Shown here piece by piece: positions 1 through 5,498 of a DNA stretch of 5,857 bases. Numbering within the stretch: position 1 is the first letter of the stretch; every line of letters starts with the position of its first letter. The DNA comes from Actinomycetes bacterium (lineage in GTDB: Bacteria > Actinomycetota > Acidimicrobiia > Acidimicrobiales > RAAP-2), in assembly GCA_021800645.1 (NCBI GenBank), contig JAJYYT010000020.1, positions 1 through 5,857 of the forward strand, in the 5' to 3' direction. Both the position numbers and the translations under genes were made by a program. The notes beneath the pieces are model-generated. The model worked only from the letters and a program-made list of their open reading frames with translations, searched no databases and was not told the origin of the DNA.

Positions 1-1
1 G

Positions 2-211
2 GCGGTCGCGACGGGCGTCACCCAGGTGGGCGGGAGGCTCGGCGGGGTCCTGGGGCCGGTGGTCATGGGGCTCGCGGTCGCGCACGGCTCGTACACCGAC
101 GGCTGGCTGCTGGCGGCCGCGGCCTCGCTTTGCGGCGCCGCGGTCATCCTCGTGGGCAGGCGGCTGCTCCGAAGGACGGCCGGCACCTCTGCAGCTCCGA
201 TCGGCGCCTGA
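2..211 (+). CDS. MFS-type transporter, C-terminal fragment (5' end outside window)
   Basis: The frame is open from the left edge and ends at a TGA at 209-211, giving the last 69 residues of a longer protein. Two hydrophobic segments are visible. The first begins with a Gly-rich stretch (GGRLGGVLGP, residues 10-19 of the fragment) and runs on through VVMGLAVAHG. The second covers about residues 37-55 (GWLLAAAASLCGAAVILVG). A short Arg-rich cytoplasmic-like tail (RRLLRR) follows. Two helices with a Gly/Pro-rich first helix and a basic tail match transmembrane segments 11 and 12 of major facilitator superfamily exporters, especially the 12- and 14-helix drug:proton antiporter types. The substrate cannot be inferred, and another polytopic permease family is possible because only about one sixth of the protein is present. 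The next gene on this strand starts 252 bases downstream, so co-transcription is not indicated. Confidence 0.7.
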   Translation, partial: AVATGVTQVGGRLGGVLGPVVMGLAVAHGSYTDGWLLAAAASLCGAAVILVGRRLLRRTAGTSAAPIGA

Positions 212-463
212 GCCGAGCGGCTCGACGGAGGGCGTCGGCGGGCCCCGGGGAAGCGGCGTGGCTTCGTTGCGCAGCTGCGGCACGCCTCGCCCCGCACCCG
301 ATTCGCCGCTGCCCTGCCGGCGCCAATACCGTACCAGTAGCCCAATAGCGTGGAGGCGGGCGCCCCCCGTCCCATGGCACCACCCGCCGGGCACGGCTGG
401 TCTGGAGCCTACGACCTGGTGTAGATCCCGGACCGGGGCTTTCGACCGACGAGAGGAGCTCAG
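212..463 (+). other. Intergenic region with possible promoter for the hydrolase operon
   Basis: No convincing gene lies here on either strand; the short open frames have no family resemblance and look like GC-rich chance frames. The transporter stop codon sits inside a small inverted repeat (GAGCCG, AG, CGGCTC at 210-223) with no T-run, so it is weak as a terminator. TAnnnT-like hexamers occur at 327-332 (TACCGT) and 346-351 (TAGCGT), and TAGATC lies at 422-427, about 37 bases before the hydrolase start. Any of these could be a -10 element. None has a clear -35 partner, so the promoter position is unresolved. Confidence 0.3.
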
Positions 464-1231
464 ATGAGCTGGAACAGCTTCAAGACCGATGACCACCTGG
501 GCATCTCGGCCGAGATCACGACGTACCCGAGCGGCGGCGACCGGATCCACGCCTACGTGGTGCGACCTCACGGCGGTGTCCGGGCACCGGGCGTCGTGCT
601 CGTGCACCACATGCCCGGGTGGGACGAGTTCTACCAGGAGTTCGCAGAGCGGCTCGGGCGGCACGGGTACCTCGTCATCTGCCCGGACCTCTACTGCCGT
701 TTCGGCCATGGCACGCCCGACGACGTCGCCGCGAAGGCGCGGAGCGCCGGCGGAGTCCACGACGACAGCGTGGTCTCGGACTGCGCTCAAGCGGCACAGT
801 GGCTGCGCGACGACACGGGTTGCAACGGCAGGATCGGGATCATCGGATCCTGCTCGGGCGGCCGCCACGCGCTGCTCACGGCCTCGCGCGTCCATGGGTT
901 CGACGCGGTGGTCGACCTGTGGGGTGGTGGCGTCATCATGCCCGACGACCAGCTCACGCCGGCCCGGCCGGTCGCGCCCATCGAGTACACGGCCGACCTC
1001 GATGCGCCTCTCCTGGGCTTGTTCGGCAACGACGACCAGTCACCGACGCCCGCCCAGGTGGACGAGCACCAAGCGGAGCTGGAGAAGCACGGCAAGGCGT
1101 TCCGCTTCCACCGCTACGACGGAGCGGGGCACGGCTTCTTCTACTATCACACGCCCATGTACCGCCAGGCCCAGGCGATGGACGGATGGGAGAAGGTCTT
1201 CGCGTTCTTCGAGGAGCACCTGGAGCGGTGA
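464..1231 (+). CDS. Dienelactone hydrolase family protein (alpha/beta hydrolase)
   Basis: A 255-residue soluble alpha/beta hydrolase, close to the 230-260 residues usual for this family, with no signal peptide. The first strand and turn read VVLVHHMPGW (44-53), followed by CPDLY (73-77). The nucleophile elbow is GSCSGG (128-133), a GxCxGG form with Cys130 in place of the Ser of ordinary esterases. Asp191 (GNDDQSP) and His223 (GAGHGFF) complete a Cys-Asp-His triad as in classical dienelactone hydrolase. The family hydrolyses lactone or ester bonds, classically dienelactone to maleylacetate in chloroaromatic breakdown, but no aromatic-degradation genes are nearby, so the substrate is unknown. 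Two residues tied to classical activity look replaced (see findings). The ATG at 464 follows GAGAGGAG (451-458) at ideal spacing. The small gene 28 bases downstream is probably co-transcribed. Confidence 0.9.
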   Translation: MSWNSFKTDDHLGISAEITTYPSGGDRIHAYVVRPHGGVRAPGVVLVHHMPGWDEFYQEFAERLGRHGYLVICPDLYCRFGHGTPDDVAAKARSAGGVHDDSVVSDCAQAAQWLRDDTGCNGRIGIIGSCSGGRHALLTASRVHGFDAVVDLWGGGVIMPDDQLTPARPVAPIEYTADLDAPLLGLFGNDDQSPTPAQVDEHQAELEKHGKAFRFHRYDGAGHGFFYYHTPMYRQAQAMDGWEKVFAFFEEHLER

Positions 1232-1259
1232 GGGCCAGCTTCGCGAGAGAGGAGAGGCG

Positions 1260-1526
1260 ATGTGCACGATGATCGCGGTGAGCGCCCCGGTCAAGGGAAC
1301 GGGAAAGGGCCCAGGCGGGTGGTTTCCGATCACCCAGGCGACGATCGGCTACGACCACGCAACCCACTCGGGCACAGAGCACGCGCTCTTGCTCGACTTC
1401 ACGAACTACGAGCTCGGCGTCGACGCCCGCGTCGCGCTCGAGCTCGACCTCAGGTCGGGACGCTCGCTCGTGTCGCAGTTGCAATCCGCCATCGAGGCCG
1501 CGGAAGCGCTCAGCCGCGACGCCTGA
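1260..1526 (+). CDS. Small DUF6295-like protein of unknown function
   Basis: An 88-residue protein that I recognise as resembling the small actinobacterial DUF6295 group, whose members begin MCT and share a central GKGPxGWF-like motif; here GKGPGGWF is at 16-23. The function is unknown. Visible features are Cys2 directly after the initiator Met, a histidine cluster YDHATHSGTEH (His33, His36, His41), a hydrophobic strand LLLDF (43-47) and an acidic, helical C-terminus. There is no signal peptide or membrane helix. The ATG at 1260-1262 follows AGGAG (1250-1254) by five bases, a strong ribosome site. The frame is open upstream into the hydrolase gene, but that part is Arg/Ser/Thr-rich and antithetical to the hydrolase codon pattern, so the short start is right. 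It lies 28 bases after the hydrolase stop, suggesting an operon and perhaps an accessory role to the hydrolase. The family name is recalled, not searched. Confidence 0.75.
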   Translation: MCTMIAVSAPVKGTGKGPGGWFPITQATIGYDHATHSGTEHALLLDFTNYELGVDARVALELDLRSGRSLVSQLQSAIEAAEALSRDA

Positions 1527-1634
1527 TGGACGGGGGCAGAACGGGGAATTGCTCCTCGTCGATCTTCGACCGTTGGACCTCCGGGCCGAGCAGGGACCGG
1601 GTTCCACGCGAGCTGGACGGCCAGTTGAGCCGCC
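1527..1634. terminator. Convergent intergenic region with two small hairpins, possible bidirectional terminator
   Basis: This 108-base gap separates the stop of the small + strand gene from the stop of the - strand radical SAM gene. Two short inverted repeats are visible. GTCGA-TCT-TCGAC (1558-1570) has a perfect 5-bp stem. AGCTGG-ACGG-CCAGTT (1611-1626) has a 6-bp stem with one G-T pair. Neither has a following T-run in either direction, so they are at best the T-poor hairpins often seen at actinobacterial gene ends. The assignment rests mainly on the convergent arrangement. Confidence 0.25.
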
Positions 1635-2786
1635 CTACGGTCCCCCGACCGGTGCCGGGCGGTAGTCACAGGTAGGGTCCTCCGCCAGTGGGTCACCCGT
1701 TCGTGCGTAGGCCTGCGCGCGCGAACCGCCGCAGATCGCGTTCAGCTCGCAGGACGCGCATCGCCCGTGGTGCGCCGCAGGGTCGCGCAACGCCATGAGG
1801 AGCGGCGCGGTGGCGTAGAGGACGGGCAGCGGGGTGTCACGCACGTTGCCGACGACAAGCGGGAGGAAGCCGCTCGGCTGCACCTCCCCGGTGTGGGACA
1901 CGAACACGACGCCACGCCCGTCTCCGACTGCGAGCGGCGCTCGCCGATGGCCTCCGCCGAGCGCGCGCTGCTCGACGGCTCCGCGTTCGGCCGGGGGCCA
2001 CGCGTCGAGGAGCTGGCCGTGCAGGCGCCAGTAGAGGGCCCCGGGGGTACGCGCCTTCGCTCCTTCCTCGCCGTGCACGAGGAGCCGGCGGAAGGACGGC
2101 GCCTCGGTCGTCTTGAGGGGGACCCTCCCTGCGATGTCGTAGAGGAAGGCGAGAACGTCCTCGGTCTCGGCGGCGCAAAGGGCCTGGGCCGCCTCGGCCC
2201 GCCCGGTGGGCACCACGAAGAAGACGCTCCACATGGCGGCTCGCACCTCCTCGACCAGACGGGCGATGCCCGGGAGCTCGAGCACCGTCGACACGGTGAC
2301 CGTCGTGTTCACCTGGAGCCTCAGACCGATGCTGACTGCGGCTCGGCAGGCGTTCAGGGTCCAGCCGAAGGACCCCTGCACCCCGCGGAAGGCGTCGTGC
2401 GCCGACGGGCTCGCACCGTCAATGGAAAAGGACACCGCCGACGCGCCGCAGCGCCGGAGCGCCGCCAGGGCCGAGGCCGACGCGCGCGGGGTGCCCGCGG
2501 GCGACACCCCGACGGACGGACCGGCCTCGGCCGCATGGGCGACCAGGGTCTGCAGGTCCGGCCGGCGCAGCGGATCGCCTCCGGTGAAGATCACCCGCGG
2601 CCTCGGGGCGCCGATCGCCGCGAGGTCGTCCAGGACCGTCTCCACCTCGGCGGTCGTGAGCTCGCAGGCGTGACGGTCCGGCACCGACTCCGCCCGGCAG
2701 TGCCGGCAAGCGAGGTCGCAGGCCCGCGTGAGCTCGAAGAGGACGAGGAACGGGCGCGCGGACGTGTCGAAACGGAGCCTCCTCAC
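1635..2786 (-). CDS. Radical SAM/SPASM domain protein, TIGR04053-like
   Basis: With the GTG start at 2786 the protein has 383 residues. The radical SAM motif RACDLACRHC (21-30) gives Cys23, Cys27 and Cys30 as ligands of the SAM-binding 4Fe-4S cluster. GGDP (69-72) is the SAM-contact motif, and NTTVT (160-164) and VPTGRA (192-197) fall in the later TIM-barrel strands. The C-terminus is SPASM-like: Cys343, Cys346, Cys352 and Cys373, with GGSRAQAY and DPLAEDPTC, which should hold an auxiliary iron-sulfur cluster. The upstream position usually written as Cys is Ser305 (GEVQPSGFLP), a form I associate with the TIGR04053 group related to the heme-modifying AhbC/AhbD/NirJ enzymes. The substrate is unknown, and no precursor peptide or heme-pathway gene is seen nearby. 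The start was chosen because RRLRFDTSARPF matches the family N-terminus and GGGAG lies 8 bases upstream. In-frame GTGs at 2825, 2819, 2816 and 2903 are alternatives. Confidence 0.9.
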   Translation of the reverse strand: MRRLRFDTSARPFLVLFELTRACDLACRHCRAESVPDRHACELTTAEVETVLDDLAAIGAPRPRVIFTGGDPLRRPDLQTLVAHAAEAGPSVGVSPAGTPRASASALAALRRCGASAVSFSIDGASPSAHDAFRGVQGSFGWTLNACRAAVSIGLRLQVNTTVTVSTVLELPGIARLVEEVRAAMWSVFFVVPTGRAEAAQALCAAETEDVLAFLYDIAGRVPLKTTEAPSFRRLLVHGEEGAKARTPGALYWRLHGQLLDAWPPAERGAVEQRALGGGHRRAPLAVGDGRGVVFVSHTGEVQPSGFLPLVVGNVRDTPLPVLYATAPLLMALRDPAAHHGRCASCELNAICGGSRAQAYARTGDPLAEDPTCDYRPAPVGGP

Positions 2787-2951
2787 GACGGGCGCTCCCG
2801 GTTCGGCGATGGCCACCACCGCCACGATGCCCGAAGTCGGCCGACCCCGCCAGGGCCGAAGGACCTCGATGCGGGGGCACTTGCGCGCGGCCTCGCCCGT
2901 CACCCACCTGCGCGCCTGGAGGCGGCAGGAGACTTCGGGGTGCAGGACTGG

Positions 2952-2957
2952 TAGACC
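2952..2957 (+). promoter_or_regulatory. Possible -10 element for leaderless nitroreductase mRNA
   Basis: TAGACC lies exactly six bases before the ATG at 2964, and no Shine-Dalgarno is found at normal spacing. This matches the spacing of the better TAGCGT element before the alanyl-tRNA synthetase gene. The last base of the TAnnnT pattern is C instead of T, and no -35 sequence is obvious, so this is a weak candidate. Confidence 0.35.
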
Positions 2958-2963
2958 TGCGAC

Positions 2964-3479
2964 ATGGAGACCTGGGACACCATCAGAGCACGTCGCAACG
3001 TCCGGCAGTACACGGACCAGCCGGTGGCGCGCGAGGATCTCGAACGGATCCTCGACGCGGGCAGGCGTGCACCCTCCTCGACGAACTGGCAACCGTGGCA
3101 TTTCGTCGTGGTGACCGAGCGCAGGCAGCTCGGCGAGCTGTCGGCGGTGTGGCGCGGCGCCGGGCACGTCGCCACGTCCGCGGCCACGATCGCCCTCGTG
3201 GCCTCCGCACAGGACGACGACGCCCGTGCTCGGGTCCTGCAGTACGACCTCGGGCAGGCCACCGCGTACATGATGCTCGCAGCGGCAGATCTCGGGATCG
3301 GTTCGGGCCACGCCTCCGTCGACGACCAGGACGAGGCGAGGCGGGTGCTCGGCCTCCCCGAGGGCTACTTCTGCGCATACCTGATCGCGCTGGGCTATCC
3401 GGCCGACCGGCCGCTCGCCCCGATCGCACACCCCGACCGGCGGCCCTTCGACGACGTGGTGCACTGGGGCCGCTGGTAG
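2964..3479 (+). CDS. Nitroreductase family protein (FMN-dependent oxidoreductase)
   Basis: A complete 171-residue protein, at the short end of the nitroreductase family. It has the expected order of motifs. The N-terminal helix is followed by RARRNVRQY (8-16), where the paired arginines usually contact FMN phosphate. APSSTNWQPWHFVVV (36-50) is the characteristic family signature and supplies Ser/Asn contacts to the flavin. GQATAYMMLAAADLGIGSGH (97-116) is the core dimer helix with the G-I-G-S turn. IALGYP (141-146) is the usual C-terminal strand, and Arg160 lies in the tail. Members are homodimeric cytoplasmic flavoproteins that use NAD(P)H to reduce nitro compounds, quinones, enones or flavins; the natural substrate here is unknown. 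The family motifs begin immediately after the ATG at 2964, which supports that start. It is divergent from the radical SAM gene, with about 177 bases between the two starts, and 76 bases upstream of the synthetase gene. Confidence 0.9.
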   Translation: METWDTIRARRNVRQYTDQPVAREDLERILDAGRRAPSSTNWQPWHFVVVTERRQLGELSAVWRGAGHVATSAATIALVASAQDDDARARVLQYDLGQATAYMMLAAADLGIGSGHASVDDQDEARRVLGLPEGYFCAYLIALGYPADRPLAPIAHPDRRPFDDVVHWGRW

Positions 3480-3543
3480 CAGAGGGCCTGCCCTGGGAAC
3501 GCGTCCTCCCTCGCCGGACGACCGTGCAGCCCGCTGCCCGAGG

Positions 3544-3549
3544 TAGCGT
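3544..3549 (+). promoter_or_regulatory. -10 element for probable leaderless alanyl-tRNA synthetase mRNA
   Basis: TAGCGT fits the TAnnnT pattern of actinobacterial -10 boxes and ends six bases before the GTG start codon at 3556. That is where transcription would begin if the start codon is the first codon of the mRNA. No purine-rich ribosome site lies between them. Leaderless genes with this layout are common in actinobacteria. A -35 box is not evident. Confidence 0.5.
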
Positions 3550-3555
3550 CGGCCT

Positions 3556-5442
3556 GTGGACGCCTCGCAGATCCGGCAGGCCTACCTGGACTTCTTCGTG
3601 GCACGCGGCCACGCGCCGATCGCCCGGGCGAACCTGGTCCCTCGCGAGGACCCGACGACGTTGTTCACCGGGTCGGGGATGCAACCGCTCGTCCCCTACC
3701 TGCTCGGCGCCGCGCACCCGACAGGCGACCGTCTCGTCGATTCGCAGCCGTGCCTGCGCGCCGAGGACATCGACGACGTCGGGGACACCCGGCACACGAC
3801 GCTCTTCGAGATGCTCGGCAACTGGTCGCTCGGGAGCTACTTCAAGCAGGAGCAGCTGCCCTGGGTCTTCGAGCTCCTCACCGACGTCGTCGGTCTCGAC
3901 CCCTCCAGGCTGTTCGCCAGCATCTTCTCGGGCTCCCCCCGATGGGACATCCCCCCTGACGACGAGTCCGAGCTGCTCTGGAAGGAGCTCTTCGTCGGTG
4001 CACAGCTCGACCCCGTCGTGATCCACGCCGGCTCGGCGGACCAGGCGGCCGCGCAGGGCGTCGGCGACGCGCGCATCGTCGGTTACGACGAGTCCCAGTG
4101 CTGGTGGAGCCGGTCCGGGCCACCGGACGCCATGCCGGCCGGCGAGCCAGGCGGGCCCGACTCCGAGGTCTTCTACCTGTTCCCCGAGGTCCCCCACGAT
4201 CCTCGCTTCGGCGTGCACTGCCATCTGCACTGCGGCTGCGGCCGGTACGTGGAGATCGGCAACTCGGTCTTCATGCAGTACCGCAAGACCCAAGACGGCT
4301 TCGAGCTGCTTCCCCAACGCAACGTCGACTTCGGCGGCGGCCTGGAGCGCATCGCGATGGCCTCGGCCGACGCTCCTGACGTCTTCGCGATCGACCTCCT
4401 CGCCCCGCTGCTCCACGAGATCGACACGATGCGCGCGTCGGCCCGGGCCCCGGAGCCTTCGGGAGACGACGACCGCCGAGCGGGGCGCATCATCGCCGAC
4501 CACACGCGCGCCGTGGTCTTCCTCGCGCTCGACGGCGTGGAACCGTCCAACAACACCCAGGGCTACGTCATGCGCCGCTTCGCCCGCCGGGCGATCCGTC
4601 AGGGACTGCACCTGGGCATCGACGAAGCGCTCCTGCCCCGACTGTGCACGACCGTGGTGGACACGTACCGCGACGCCTACCCCGAGCTCGAGTCGCGCGC
4701 CGCTGAGATCCGCGCGGTGCTCGAGCGCGAAGAGACGCTCTTCCGCAAGACCCTTGCGAGGGGAGTCCGCGAGCTCCCGCGTCTCGCAGGGAGCGAGCTG
4801 ACCGGAGACGCCGTCTTCAAGCTCTTCGACACCTACGGCTTCCCGCCCGAGTTGAGCGTCGAAGAGGCGCGCTCGAACCTCATCCCGGTGGACCCGTCCT
4901 GGCAGGCGAGGTTCGAGCAGCTGATGGCCGAGCAGCGCGACCGATCGCGGACGGCCACCGCCGGGATGTTCAAAGGCGGTCTTGCCGACCGCTCGGCGGC
5001 GACGACGCGGCTGCACACTGCGACCCACCTGCTCTACAAGGCGCTTCGCCTCGTCCTCGGGGACCACGTGGTCCAACGCGGGAGCAACATCACGCCCGAA
5101 CGGCTGCGGTTCGACTTCTCGCACCCGCGAAAGCTCACGCCCGAGGAGCTCGCGAGGGTGGAGGCCATCGTGAACGACGCGATCGCGAGGGGCTGGCCGA
5201 TGAACGTGAGCGAGATGTCGCCAGAAGAGGCGTTCGCGCAGGGCGCCCTGGGGGCATTCGGGGACCGGTACGGCGCGATCGTCACGGTCTACACCGCGGG
5301 AGACCCCACAGGCGAGTGGTACAGCAAGGAGATCTGCGGGGGACCGCACGTCGCCCACACCGGTGAGCTCGGCCACTTCCGCATCGTGAAGGAGGAGTCG
5401 TCCGCAGCCGGTGTGCGACGCATCCGCGCCGTCCTCGAATAG
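3556..5442 (+). CDS. alaS: Short alanyl-tRNA synthetase lacking the C-terminal C-Ala region (CPR-like form)
   Basis: A 628-residue class II synthetase that would attach alanine to tRNA(Ala) using ATP. Motif 1 covers LFTGSGMQPLVPYL (36-49). Motif 2 lies in QPCLRAEDIDDVG to FEMLGNWSLGSYFK (64-97). Motif 3 is GGGLERIAM (260-268). The tRNA-recognition helices include ADHTRAVVFLALDGVEPSN (314-332) and GYVMRRFARRAIRQG (336-350). The editing domain keeps all four zinc ligands: HTATH (His487, His491) and CGGPH (Cys594, His598), ending AGVRRIRAVLE. Bacterial AlaRS normally has about 870-890 residues; this one stops at the editing domain and so lacks the coiled-coil and DHHA1/C-Ala part. WWSRSGPPDAMPAGEPGGPD (183-202) and the Cys/His-rich HCHLHCGCGR (221-230) resemble CPR/Patescibacteria-type enzymes as I remember them. 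The GTG start is supported by the family N-terminus and the TAGCGT element. It may be a second copy beside a full-length alaS elsewhere. Confidence 0.9.
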   Translation: MDASQIRQAYLDFFVARGHAPIARANLVPREDPTTLFTGSGMQPLVPYLLGAAHPTGDRLVDSQPCLRAEDIDDVGDTRHTTLFEMLGNWSLGSYFKQEQLPWVFELLTDVVGLDPSRLFASIFSGSPRWDIPPDDESELLWKELFVGAQLDPVVIHAGSADQAAAQGVGDARIVGYDESQCWWSRSGPPDAMPAGEPGGPDSEVFYLFPEVPHDPRFGVHCHLHCGCGRYVEIGNSVFMQYRKTQDGFELLPQRNVDFGGGLERIAMASADAPDVFAIDLLAPLLHEIDTMRASARAPEPSGDDDRRAGRIIADHTRAVVFLALDGVEPSNNTQGYVMRRFARRAIRQGLHLGIDEALLPRLCTTVVDTYRDAYPELESRAAEIRAVLEREETLFRKTLARGVRELPRLAGSELTGDAVFKLFDTYGFPPELSVEEARSNLIPVDPSWQARFEQLMAEQRDRSRTATAGMFKGGLADRSAATTRLHTATHLLYKALRLVLGDHVVQRGSNITPERLRFDFSHPRKLTPEELARVEAIVNDAIARGWPMNVSEMSPEEAFAQGALGAFGDRYGAIVTVYTAGDPTGEWYSKEICGGPHVAHTGELGHFRIVKEESSAAGVRRIRAVLE

Positions 5443-5498
5443 CCCTCCGCCGGCAGGGGCGCTCCCACTCCGGCACCGGCCCGATGGAACATGGTGGC

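Noticed and set aside
255..286. GGCGTG ... CACGCC inverted repeat in the first intergenic region
   Set aside because: Six pairs around a 20-base loop that does not extend the stem; no support as an operator or terminator.
489..1259. Upstream part of the open frame that ends in the small DUF6295-like protein
   Set aside because: It overlaps the hydrolase in another frame and is Ser/Arg/Thr-rich; a strong ribosome site and the family N-terminus MCT fix the true start at 1260.
1767..2954. A 395-codon + strand open frame opposite the radical SAM gene
   Set aside because: Arg/Gly/Glu/His-rich shadow frame; the opposite strand carries all the conserved cysteine motifs.
2787..3464. Extension of the radical SAM frame to an ATG at 3464, giving 609 residues
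   Set aside because: Most of the added part is antisense to the nitroreductase gene and has no family resemblance; conserved radical SAM sequence begins just after 2786.
3483..3494. Inverted repeat AGGGC-CT-GCCCT after the nitroreductase stop
   Set aside because: The physical hairpin would have only four pairs and no T-run; too weak for a terminator call.
5442..5480. Hairpins after the synthetase stop (GCCC/GGGC at 5442-5460 and GCCGG/CCGGC pairs)
   Set aside because: Stems of about four to five pairs with no T-run are expected by chance at this GC content; not enough to call a terminator.
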